Below are positions 24,696 to 35,689 of a DNA stretch of 64,000 bases, piece by piece. Numbering within the stretch: the first letter of the stretch is position 1; the number at the start of each line of letters is the position of its first letter. Source of the stretch: Terebella lapidaria (lineage: Eukaryota; Annelida; Polychaeta; Terebellida; Terebellidae); NCBI GenBank assembly GCA_949152475.1, contig OX424560.1:6882001-6946000 (forward strand), written 5' to 3'. The translations under genes and the position numbers were made by a program. Under the pieces are notes generated by a model, which saw nothing but the letters and a program-made list of their open reading frames with translations, searched no databases and was not told where the DNA came from.

Positions 24696-26584
24696 ATTTA
24701 CAGTTAATCATACAGACTATATGGATAAAGTTCATGAAACACCCGAAAACCGCATGGCTATGTTGATAATACATGCACTCATATATTTAATTGAATGACT
24801 GTTTTCCAGTTGAATATCACCTCTCTCCCTGCAAGACTCTTGTTTAAAATTTCCGTATCAGAACAAGGTATGCATGCTATCACAAACACGAGCTCGCTAC
24901 AAATCATCTCACCTGAAGAAATATTATCAACTAACATTGGCCACATCACGGATATACATGTACCATGCCGTCTATTTCTGTTCCTCGCACATGGAATACC
25001 AACGCGGGCGCCTGGCATTTTATCAGATATTATTAACGGTGTCGGCACAAATCGCTTTAGAATTATGCCATTGAATATCTACCGAGCGCCTATCAATATA
25101 TCTCGGTGGTTACAAAAGATGAAATAACAAACACGCTATCACGGAATCTTTTGATCGACGAATGCCGTATGAATAATTTATAGCGAATTTGGCACGGACC
25201 AGTGGTTCTTTTCGATATCGCGATAGCGGCACGCCCCACTCTATACAAAGCAAGTTCAGAATTAAATCCCGCAAATTTCCCCCCTCTCTTCCTCAGCAAA
25301 AACACGGAACAAGCATCGTCATTCGGTGATTTGCTATATTCGCTTAGTTTTCTTTCTTCCGTAGCCGATAACGGTGGCAACCTGCAATAGTTCGTGGGAC
25401 ATTGTATTTTTTCCCCAGAATTAATCAATTGTCACAAAACAGAGATAAATCAATGGGACAATTACACCTGGTTCCCTATCCACGCCCTGAAAGTTTCCAA
25501 TAGTTCCGTGGTGTGTATCGGTCATATCGAGCTGTGTTATTTGTGAGATATCTATATTTTGTTCGTAAAACCGGTAAGCTCCAACTGACTATAGTTGTCG
25601 GTAATCAACGATAAATTAAACATAATGCATAAATCCAAGAGCGCTTTATTGAATTGTTGTTACAGGGCCATATCATGCATATATATAGCTACATTTCTAG
25701 GATGACACTTGTACGTTATGATTCATGTAGAAAGTATGTCCTGTCATAACGCCAGTTCCAGTTCTATGCCAGCACCAGTTCTATGCAAACATGGATATGA
25801 AAGTCGACAATGATCGTGAGAAACTGGCTCCTGTTGGAGCAGGGTACAATCTTTCATTGGCCAGCGCGTTGCGCTGGTCTTCTAAGTTTGGGTGAAAACA
25901 GACTCACGGAGGGTAGGTATGGGCGGCCCCGGTCCTGCTATGATTTGTTTTAAATAAAGTAACTACAAAAGGATCCCAACACTTTCACAAATAATATTTT
26001 CGATTGTTTCAATGAGGTTTACATTTTCATCTCGTGAATAAACGCAAATACTGTGAGAGCTTTGCGAAATTTCTGGATGGTTTACCGTAATACATACGCA
26101 TAGAGTAGCGCAACAAAAATATTGAGCTAAATTTCCGATGTTGGCAGAACAATTAAGAAAGATTGACAACTTTCACAGTTTCCGACATGAAAGTGATGTA
26201 ATGTGATAAAAATATGATTTTCACACCAAAATAGAGGCATAAACTATGAATTTGATCAAAAAAATTGGGCAACATTAAACCAATAAAGCTCTGAACTCGG
26301 ATATACATATTTATATAGGTTCTTTTTTGTTTATCATATAGAGAATAATGAGCAATTTAATATATTAAATTAAGGTTATTAATCACACGAACTTTCCCAT
26401 TCCAACATATTTCCGCTGGCCACAAAAATAATTCTCTCCATTCTAGGTTACTTGTTTACTTTTATAGAAAAAAAGTTAATCTGACTCCTCTGCTCAATGG
26501 ATATAGAAGCGCATGTATAGCTCATGCATAATATAGAAGAAGAGTGGACCATACATATCTGGACCGACTCAAGTATAGGGAAGT
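24696..26584. other. Intergenic stretch, no gene recognised
   Basis: There are open frames of 60-111 codons on both strands near 24795-25428, but none has a recognisable domain, signal peptide or splice context. I see no RNA gene and no clear repeat ends. It may hold worn mobile-element remains. Confidence 0.5.
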
Positions 26585-26803
26585 ATTAGTTAAAGCCCGA
26601 GGAGCTATTGGAGACCGAGGGCGAAGCCCCAGGTTTCCAATACTAATACGTAATGGAGCGTGACGAGGGCTTTGACTAATTTTGACTAAGACCATGTATA
26701 CACTATCCTGATGAATGTGTGTTTTGTATGAATGGTTTCATTGTATTTTTATGTACTTCCCCAATCATGGGGGTTGAATGAAATAAATAAATAAATAAAT
26801 AAT
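26585..26803 (+). mobile_element. Truncated retroposon 3' end with (AAAT)n tail
   Basis: A short stem-loop (CCCCAATCATGGGG, about 26760-26773) is followed by AATGAAATAAATAAATAAATA, a tail typical of CR1/L2-like LINE or partner SINE 3' ends. The preceding stretch has inverted words (AGTATTAGTTAAAGCCC ... GGGCTTTGACTAATTTT). The 5' limit is a guess. Confidence 0.4.
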
Positions 26804-27142
26804 GTAGAGTCCACCACCCCAAAAAAAATCCCCCCCCCCACACAATCACTATAGCTCAAGATGTACGAGTTGTAAAGACGTGAGCACAAATGTGTTATAT
26901 AAGAGAGATACACGGGAAATGGTTGCATTCATTTCACAAACTAACGTTGAAGGGACAACATCGTATTGTTCAAGTGAAATTCACACTATATTTAAATTTT
27001 CACGGGATAGTATACTCCTCCTAACTGTGAAAGCTGATTGCAACCAGTCATGGATATGATTATAACTCGGCAGGGATTATCACACACGATTTCATGGATA
27101 TTCCGAAAATTGGATAGCTTACATGCCACGATATAAATATAT

Positions 27143-28528
27143 TGTAACGGGTTCTTCACCCTTCTGTGACGTCTTGATGAACCGGTTTTCTAGGGAGGTG
27201 GGTGAGTTGTTGTTTAACCGGAGCTGAAACGGTAAAACTCCGGGAAACTGCTACTGTTGTACGGTTGAACTCCGGCTAGAAGTCTCTGAAGGTTGGTAGC
27301 GTGGTCTGGAATGGACCTCTTAACCGTTGTCCGACTGCCAATCCGCAACTGCACCTGTAAAGTAAGAATCCGGAGGCGTTTCCGTCTCCGGGTACTGCAA
27401 CTGCTCCGTCGGGTTACCGCTTTACTGTAACAGCTCCGTCGTTTTCCGCCTTACTGCAAACTGCGACTGCACCTAGAATAGAGAATCCGGGAACGTTGCC
27501 GTTTCCGAATACTGCAACCGCTCTGCCAGGTTCCGCCGCACTGTAAACTGCTCCGGTTGGCTCCGCCTCACCGCAACCTGCGACTGCACCTGAAATGGAG
27601 TATCTCGGAAGTGTTCTCACTCCCGGTTACCGCAACCGCTCCGTCAGGTACTGCCTCTGCTACTCCGTCGTCCGGTACCGCCTCTGCAGCTGCTTCGTCG
27701 TTCCCGTCTCTGCAACTGCTCCGTCCGGTACCGACTCCGTAGTTGCTCCGTTGAATTCCACCTCCGTCTCCGTCTCCTTCCTTGGTGATCTGGGTTCTTG
27801 GATCACCCTAAGACGTCGTTACAACTTGGTCTTAACCGACTGTGGACTTATCTCCCTTTTTCTCCGTATTACTTTCTTTTCCGGTGAACTAACTTTATTA
27901 TAAATTCCAGTTCCCTAACAAACACGGAAAAACAACTCGGTTGAAGTTTTCATGTTTATTCTCCAAGTGCACAGTCAGAAGACTTATCTGCTATCATCTG
28001 GATGACTCTATCCGGAACAAGGGAGTACTCTGCTATAGGAGAAGGGGTCTGCACAGGTCGACGTCAGGACACCAACTCCGCCGTCCGCTGTGAAGCGGGG
28101 GCTTTTATAGACCTGAGACCCACGTCACGTGACCAACCTATTGTAACGTCATAGTCCGCCAAAACACTGATATTTTCCGGATTTCTAAAAACACTCTAGA
28201 ACCAATCAGTGGCTGACACGTCACCTTTTAAACCGAAAACGAGGCTGATCACATGGCCTTCCGGAAATAACGTCATTACGTTTTTGTACTCCATTGTTCC
28301 GGCTCCGTCTCCGGTTCCGTCTCCGTCTCCGGATCCGTCTCCGGCTTTACCAACATCATAAATATACCAAGTTCCGAGACGGAAAACCTTTTAAACATTA
28401 ACAATACGGAACCGTATGGACCTTTAAACACATATACATTTTAATAAACGGTTATTTAACCATAATATCACAAAACACTAACAGAATTACCTAGGGGAAA
28501 CTTTTGGGTACGCCCCAAAACCGTTACA
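27143..28528 (-). mobile_element. Solo LTR of the Ty3-type element, reverse orientation
   Basis: This 1386-bp segment is the reverse complement of the LTRs at 43100-44476 and 54092-55460, with ends TGTAACGG ... CCGTTACA. It is flanked by ATAT on both sides (27139-27142 and 28529-28532), a 4-bp target duplication. No internal region is present. It is a fossil left by recombination between two LTRs. Confidence 0.9.
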
Positions 28529-28649
28529 ATATCTTGCAGGGACAGTTCTTTTTTTTTTTGGATAATCATACACAATGCGATGGATATTGCGAAATTGGAT
28601 ATTCCCTCACATGAATGCAATGAACGGATATTGTCTGGATTTGTCAGAC

Positions 28650-29297
28650 CAGTGCTTGTGCTGCTCGTTCCTCTATATACAATAAGGATTAAAAAGGTGC
28701 GAGACGGATTGGTATGTGTGGCGATTTTGCCCTAAGCACACGGCAGGTGATTGTAAACACACATGCCATTTATGTGGCCTTTTCGTTCTTGGCCTTGTTT
28801 TGACATGCTCCGTTCGAGCGTGCGTTGCCACGGCAACGCATTGTAATTTACGCTCCAGTAAACTATAACAATGTTGCTGACTCGGGGGCGCAAGCCCTGT
28901 GGATCGCCAGTTCTCTCCCTTCCCGGGACGTGTGACATAGGCTCTGGCCAGCATGTCGGACTGTACGGGGTTCCGTCCCCGAGGCAGACCGCGGCTCGCC
29001 AGGCCCCTCCAGTTAACACCGTGGTGATGAACCAGTTTCTGAACGGTGTCCGTAGGCCTGGGAGTGTCGGGTGGGCTGTTACCTGGTTACCGTTAATGCT
29101 AGAGTGGTTACCGTGTCCGCAGTGACCTCCGGTGAGCGGCGCCGCCGCAAGGATCCGGAATAGCGGATGCGCGTCCGCAAGGACTCGCGGTGAGAGGACT
29201 ATCCTCGAGGATCCCGAAGAGCGGACGATAGTCAATAACTTTACAGTATGTTTACAGTGGACGAGTAGTATTACGGAGCAGTACAAGGTACCTGGGC
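28650..29297 (+). mobile_element. GGGCC-family MITE split by a later insertion
   Basis: The left part (CCTCTATATACAATAAGGATT) and right part (GTGGACGAGTAGTATTACGG ... GGTACCTGGGCC) match the two halves of the MITEs at 31477-32288. Between them lies the 529-bp element at 28717-29245, so the MITE was there first. Confidence 0.7.
28717..29245 (+). mobile_element. Solo-LTR-like element (TG...CA), copy 1
   Basis: It starts TGTGGCGATTTTGCCC and ends AACTTTACA, with GTATG on both sides (28712-28716 and 29246-29250). TG...CA ends with a 5-bp duplication are the marks of an LTR. A second copy lies at 41772-42479. It shows no coding capacity and contains short direct repeats around GCGGAC near its right end. 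The family of the parent element is unknown. Confidence 0.55.
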
Positions 29298-30138
29298 CAA
29301 GTAGGCTTTATGGCAGAAGAGTTAAAGCATATGCGCTTATATGTCAATTGCTATATGTCAATTGACCTTACGACTGTCATGGTTGAACACCTTTTCTGTG
29401 AAGCGTACACCTCGGACAAATATTGCTTCACAGAACATACTGCACCTACATGCATGTACACATGAATTAATCCCGTTGTGTTGCAATCAATGAAGCGAGC
29501 AAAACTTCTCTCAATATTTCACAGTTGAGCTCAGCTCCAATACTACAAACACATCGCTCCAATTTTCGCACGTAGCTCTCCATTACCTATTGGTAATGGA
29601 GAGAAAGAACAATAGAGTGACGTCACGGGTGGGCTTTACAGCTATATCACCGCATATGGAGTCATGATTGATTCTGGTGATGCACAAACATACACTTTTT
29701 TATTCATTAGAAGAAATCCGTTCATAACTCAAATTAATCAGGTAACACAAAAAAAGTGCATGTTGTTCATCAGCAGAATCACACTCTAAAGACACGCTCT
29801 ACGTTACACCATGAGCTACTAAAGCACCATCGAAGGTGGCGTCAATGTATCCAAACACCAAAGCGCGTAGTACTCCGGCATTTGTCAGTGCTAACCGCTC
29901 TGATGGCGAATCGAGACATGGACTCAAGGAATTATGTATAAAATAACGAGTACACGAGTCAATCTCTGGTTGATTGAGGAGTGTAGAGTCATGTGCTACT
30001 TTATGCTGCGAGTAGTCTATTGTACTTGAAAAACGAGTGTGTCTACCTGGATTGAACCACATTCTGAGCTGTTGTGAAAGGTGTAAACCATGCTACAAAA
30101 TATGGAACTTTGGTGCAAATATGTGTTGTACCTCCTTA
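29298..30138. other. Intergenic stretch with one perfect small hairpin
   Basis: No gene is recognised. The only clear structure is the 28-bp palindrome at 29576-29603 (CTCTCCATTACC, four-base loop, exact complement). An open frame of 87 codons on the minus strand at 29799-30062 has no recognisable domain. Confidence 0.45.
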
Positions 30139-30824
30139 TGCCTGAGTCACATTTGCACAGGTCACCGGCCGATATGCGGACATCGGTGGTATTTACCGAC
30201 AGGTCACCGGCCGCCTATGGTAGTTTGTCAGGCATCTTTCCCATATCTTTCGAGTGGTGATGAAACCACCTGACATTGTCCACTAGTGACACTATATTCA
30301 CCCACGATCGCGCATCTTCACCATGTCCGTTCAAATTTCAAGGAACACTGACCAACCAACGATGCCCTACCGGAGACCACATGATACCCTACTGGTACCT
30401 GCTCAGTGACCGTCTGATATGTTCAAATCGGCCGATTATCTGAAGAGCACCTTCCAGACATTCATCGGCGTCCGGCAGGATACCCTACGATGATCGCCCG
30501 GTGAGCTACCCAAATTGGTAGGCCGAATAATTTGGTCGATCCCTCGGCACCTGGTGGGCCTCGGAAGGGGCTCTGGTCGTTGACAAGCAGGCGTGCTAGC
30601 ATTCCATTACCCATGTATTTTTTCCGCGGTCGCCGCATGAAAATAACTCTGCGTTATTCTCTTCCGATGCCTCCATCGACGTTTCTACGATGTGCGACTG
30701 TTGCCCGATGGCCAGGTATGATCTTCCCGGTCTCGGAAGGTGACCGGCTGAGATTCCCAAATTTCAACCTTTACGGCATCGTATTCTCATCGGCGTAGGC
30801 ATCGGTGCAAATGTGACCTAGGCA
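30139..30824. mobile_element. TIR element (MITE) with TA flanks
   Basis: Inverted ends TGCCTGAGTCACATTTGCAC and GTGCAAATGTGACCTAGGCA bound 686 bp, with TA on each side. The interior has repeated ACCGGCCG and GGTGACCGG words and no transposase. The AGTCACA-type end resembles that of the element at 1698-2516. Superfamily uncertain (TA could be a mariner-like duplication). Confidence 0.6.
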
Positions 30825-30903
30825 TAAGTGTGGATGTCCGGTTGATATTGGTATATTGCATAAACGAAACATTGGTTTGCATATCCTTACTTTATTGCAG
30901 CAG

Positions 30904-31096
30904 AATGCCTATACAATACACTCGTGAGGAATTGCTCGCAATACATAAGCAGATGAGGCAAGCTGTCCTGGATGCTGTTACAATGGAGATACTGAGAGAC
31001 TTGGGACTGAGCATCAAACCTAGAACCCACAGAGGATGCCGAGCTGGCAGGAACAAACAAAGACAGATACCTGTAATCGTGACGCCGCGGTGTTAG
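30904..31096 (+). CDS. Short ORF resembling the N-terminal part of a LINE protein
   Basis: The 63-codon frame starts MPIQYTREELLAIHKQMRQ and later has RGCRAGRNKQRQIPVIVTPR, a basic motif I associate with N-terminal regions of CR1/L2-like retrotransposon proteins of invertebrates. A splice-acceptor-like TTACTTTATTGCAG lies just before it. It ends at a stop after GTGACGCCGCGGTGT. It is more likely a retroelement fragment than a host exon; the family link is from memory and was not searched. Confidence 0.35.
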
Positions 31097-31476
31097 AGAT
31101 ATATATATATGGCTTTTGACTGGATCCCGACAGAAGATATCGGGATAGTGTTTTCAATTGATTATCAAATAAAAATTAATTCAAAGCGAATAAGTTACCT
31201 ACAATATCTGATGTCCAGTATTTTTGTTCAAGTTGCACCATGCAGACAAATACGAACGAAGCTCTAAACGAACCAACATAACTAGGTTTTGCAATATGTA
31301 TTTTTTTTACTCTGTCTTTGTATGATAGTGGACATGATACACCGTGCATTCTAAAACCACACGCAATTTAAAATTTGCAATTTAAAACATGCACGGTACA
31401 TACGAGGCACAATGCCCGTTTCGGACTAACACATTGTAATATTTATCACCGTAGGTCATGTAGATTGCCTGTGAAG

Positions 31477-32288
31477 GGGCCGAAGTATCATGCACTGCGT
31501 CTTCCTCTATATTCAATAAGGATTAAAAAGGTGACAGACGGATTGAGTGGCATTCATTTAGTGGACGAATAGTTTTAAGGCGCAGTGTATGATACTTGAG
31601 CCCGTGGAGGTATCCGCGTTTTGGCCCAAGTATCATATAGTGCGCCTTCCTCTATATTCAATAAGGATTAAATGGTATGTTTTCAGTGGACGAGTAGTAT
31701 TAAGGAGCAGTGTATGGTACTTGAGCCCGTGGAGGTATCCGCGTTTTGGCCCAAGTATCATATCCTGCGCCTTCCTCTATATTCAATAAGGATTAAATGA
31801 TATGTTTTCAGCGGACGAGTAGTATTAAGGATCAGTGTATGGTACTTGGGCCAGATTGGTCGTGTCGGGGGCATTTAGGGGTAAAGTACCGCAACTATCC
31901 CCTCTTCTCGGCACCCAGGGGTTTATTCAGTGATGCGTGCAGCTTAAAACAAACTAATCCCCGCAAGAGCGATTTTCAGTCGACACTCGGCAAGAGTTTG
32001 AGGCTAAACAAAATGGCCCAGGTATCATATCCTGCGCCTACCTCTATATTCAAAAGGATTAAAAAGGTGACAGACGGATTAAATGGCATTCATTTAGTGG
32101 ACGAGTAGTATTAAGGCGCAGCGTATGATACTTGGGCCGTTTTAGTTTTCCCATCAACATAAGGGCCCGAGTAAGGTACACTGCTCCTTAATACTACTCG
32201 TCCTCTGAGAACATACAGTCTAAACCATCTCGCACCTCCTTAATCCTTATTAAATATGGAAGTAAGGACAACATACCTTACTTGGGGC
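31477..32288. mobile_element. Cluster of five GGGCC-ended MITEs
   Basis: Copies lie at about 31477-31603, 31623-31728, 31748-31852, 32015-32138 (all one orientation) and 32163-32288 (opposite orientation). Ends are variants of GGGCCCAAGTATCATACACT and its complement; the interior carries CCTCTATATTCAATAAGGAT and GTGGACGAGTAGTATTAAGG. The second and third sit in a 125-bp tandem duplication. A further partial copy is at 32924-32990, and an interrupted one at 28650-29297. Non-autonomous; superfamily unassigned. Confidence 0.75.
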
Positions 32289-32289
32289 A

Positions 32290-35200
32290 AAATTAGTTGT
32301 GTCTGAAAATCATGACATGACACGTCACAAATTAATTATTCATACAATGTTATAATGTATTATGCCTTACAATGTCATGCCATTTCTAGTTTTAAGTTTT
32401 TACAATTAATTTATGCTACTTAGACGGGATTTATTAAAAAAATACCAAGTTTGGTCTTTTTACACACTTGTCGTTGCCCACTTTTGCACTTCATATGTGA
32501 AACTTAATTTACCTTTCAGTACATTTTTTTCGTGCAATATCATAAAAAATTGCTGGCGGTGATATGCACCGTGAGGATGGAGATTGGGACGGAGCTGTTG
32601 GTGGCTCCTGGAGACCGGTGCCGGGGTTCTCGAGGTCCACTCATGATAGGGGCGGAGGAAGAGCAGCGAATTAGCTTGACATCCTAGATCTTTACTGGAG
32701 AGACCGTAATCCAGCCAAGTGTGAGAAGTACTTCGCTGTGGTCCAGAAGGAAGATGTGTGTGGACGTTCAGCACGGGAGAGTGAAGTGTACGCATCTGAC
32801 TCCAACCAGATCGACATCACACTGACAGAGTCTGAGTACACACGTTTCATTGTCAAGATGGGTAAGAGGGTAAGAAAACTCACATATGCTTAAACCAAGG
32901 TTTTAGGTTTTACATCAAAATTAGAGCCCAAGTTACATACACTGCTCCTTAATACTACTTGTTCACTGAAAACATACAATTTAGTCCGGCAAAATTAGTT
33001 GTGCCTGAAAATTTGGACATGACACGTCATATATTAATTATTCATATAATGTTATAACATTATGCCTTACTATGTCATACCATTTCTAGTATAGTTTTTG
33101 TTTTGCTATTGCAGTATTTGCCGCTCTCGTTACCAAACGGCTGAGGAATATAACGTGGAACTTCTCATTGGTGAAACATTGTTTTTTATTCGCCCACAGG
33201 ATGGCCAGAGGTGGACACTACACTGTGTAACAACATTTGGACGGGGGATTTAGGGGAATCCACATGTATATATCCACATGACATTGGTTAATCTATGTAC
33301 GAGTGGGTGTGCCAGTGCTGTAATAACCAGTGCTTCCACAAAACAATATTGTTCCAAAAGATGTGAAAGCATCAAACAGATTCTCTAGAGAACAACACCA
33401 CATGTCGTTTGTGTTACATGGCATATTTTCGTTGATGTGACTGGGTCACAATCGTCAGCATCACAGTCAAATCATGGCGCATACGAATCAACTGAGGAAC
33501 GAATCAGTCTCGTGAGCCACAGACATTGCCAACACTCTATCCTCGTCGTCCATCGTAATTGAATCGCCCCTCTGATGCCATTCACTTGCAATACTTTTGT
33601 CTATTAGGTCGTACACTCACGCTGGTGCATCCATGAACCCAGTCCCCTCTGTCGACTTTGTATGCCCTCGATCTGCTACTTCTGCTAATTATTGCAATGA
33701 TTAGTGTTCCTTCGGTCATACTGCTCACTCGGCTCTCCATCCCATCTCGTGGGGTTGGCTCCAGTGAAGTTCAGTATACGTGGTTTGTAGCGGGAGTGAT
33801 AGTTTCGCCAGACATGTCCGTATAAAGTGGTGGTATCCTTTGTTATTGTCAGATCCCTTGTGTCCCATGTACTCCACATGTGTTTTCTAGGCGCCACCTG
33901 GTTCGTTCTCTTTACCTCATGGTCCAAAGCAAAAGTCATCTAGCTCCTTCTGGTCACTAATTTGAACCGTCGTGCGTGACTTTACCATAGACAAAATTGT
34001 GGGCACACTTTGCCCGGCGTTCTTCACGCCTCATAATCCAATGCAGACCTCTGCCAGTAGACCCTGTCGAGGTAACCACATTAGTTTTCCGACTATCCAT
34101 CAGAAAACTATACCCTACTTACAGAGTTCCTCAATCATTCAACACAAGCACCCCTTGACCTTAAATGGAGGTCAAATGGGTCAATGGAATCATCTATATC
34201 CTGATTTCCAACCATACCACCAGATGCCTGGTCGTGGCCGTACTCTTGTCACATTTCACTGTGCCTATATTTTAGGGACAGTAGTTATTCACACAACTTG
34301 CATCAGCTGAACCAGCTTTCCCTACTGGCAATTCATGAATAAATGTTCCCCTGGAAGAATTCACCCGAGTAGAGGTGATCCATGCTGTTCCAAGTGACTT
34401 GTGGCTATTTCTGGTCAGTTACCGACACCTCTGACTGATTCTCTTGGACTCGCCCTGCTATGGCTTCGAGTCCTGCTGACTTGACACAAGGCTACACATG
34501 CCTTGGCTGTGAGCCGTTATCCAAATTATCTGTGTCTCTAGCCCCCAAGGGGAGTTAGAGGCTGTCTCTGCTCGGTGCGGTGTGACTCCTGGGTTCCAAG
34601 TTTCGCCCTACTTCAGAGCTGAGGTCTGGTTATTTGACGAAGGGGCACACATGTCTCATTCGCGTGCAGTCGTTTCGCGAGCAGTTCTCCAAATGCTTTT
34701 TCAATAGTTGTTATGAACAAGTCTACCTGAGTCTTTTCTATTTCAGTGTCCTCCTTTCGTGGGTTGTTATATATATAACACGCTATTCACACGTTTATTC
34801 ACAGTGAGTCGGGTTCCTGTGAACATCTTACTTATAATAGGCTCTATCGTCTGTGCCTTCATGCTGGTTGCTATCTTCGTAACAATCTTGTGCTGCATGA
34901 AGAGAAAGTGAGGATTATAGTGGAAGTTGCAATACTAGAATATCAACAATGGCTCGGCATATTGATTGAGATAAGGTCACCTATTATGGAGATAATGCAG
35001 CCTAAGCTCAGACTCTTCTGGCTAACGATTTGTTTAATAGAGTACCCAGTTTCCAATTCTTTCCAATAATATACACGCCAATTTACATGTTTACCTCTTG
35101 AGTTTGTCACGGAGGTTAACAGACTGAAAGCAGATCACATCACGTCACCTTGTATTTTATGTGAAGTACATATTATATGTATTGTCACACTGTAGCAACT

Positions 35201-35660
35201 CTTGCATGCGTGTAATTTCTGGAATAAATATATTGATCACACATCACTGTTGGGTCATATTGATGTGCATGTGTTATCTGAAAACACTACTGATTTTGAC
35301 AATATAATGAGAATATGGTACATACATAGCATGTATTTCGTCAGCAAAAGTACTTACTGTTTGCTGATTTCAGTAACATTACATATCTCATCCTCACATC
35401 CTCAAATCAACTGCTGACTCTTTTGTAGATGTATTGCACACAATTGTGTGTTCAATATTACTGGCACCAAATTTGTTATACCTCAATGCCATGACTAACT
35501 ATTTTCTCAAAGGATATACACATAAATGATACATAATTAACACTCATCAGAAGCTAGGTAAATGTGCAGGAGTATTGTGACTTTAAATTATGTATATATC
35601 AAGAAGAGTGAAACAAAATAAAGGAATATATACATAATATTGGTACATAACTTTATTCAC
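32290..35660 (+). repeat. Segmental duplicate of gene B (introns, exons and 3' flank)
   Basis: From 32559 the sequence tracks gene B: 32559-32860 matches 41341-41667, 33110-33410 matches 42530-42790, 33590-34911 matches about 60060-61386, and 34960-35660 matches about 61800-62530. The match covers introns and 3' flank, so this is a DNA duplication and not a retrocopy. Two AT-rich intron pieces (32288-32410 and 32994-33110) are also copies of each other. Confidence 0.75.
32562..34913 (+). pseudogene. Decayed partial copy of gene B (CUB-like, Sushi-like and TM exons)
   Basis: Three exon relics are visible. The CUB-like relic, about 32562-32860, keeps many gene B words (e.g. CEKYF, ARESEVYASD) but has a 1-base loss before GCTTGACATCCTAG that shifts the frame. 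The Sushi-like relic, about 33113-33262, has lost conserved cysteines (TGC to CGC and TGC to TCC) and also carries a 1-base loss. The TM relic, 34805-34913, still reads SRVPVNILLIIGSIVCAFML and ends CCMKRK then a stop. The signal-peptide and SUEL exons are absent and the tail exon with its intron is deleted. It cannot make a lectin; transcription is possible but unshown. Confidence 0.8.
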
Positions 35661-35689
35661 GCAGTCATGTGTCAATGAATATATGGGAG

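Noticed and set aside
24795-25428. Overlapping open frames of 62-111 codons on both strands
   Set aside because: No domain, signal peptide or splice context; opposite-strand frames overlap, as expected by chance.
28732-29286. 184-codon minus-strand frame
   Set aside because: It spans the boundary of a solo-LTR-like insertion in a MITE, so it is not a gene.
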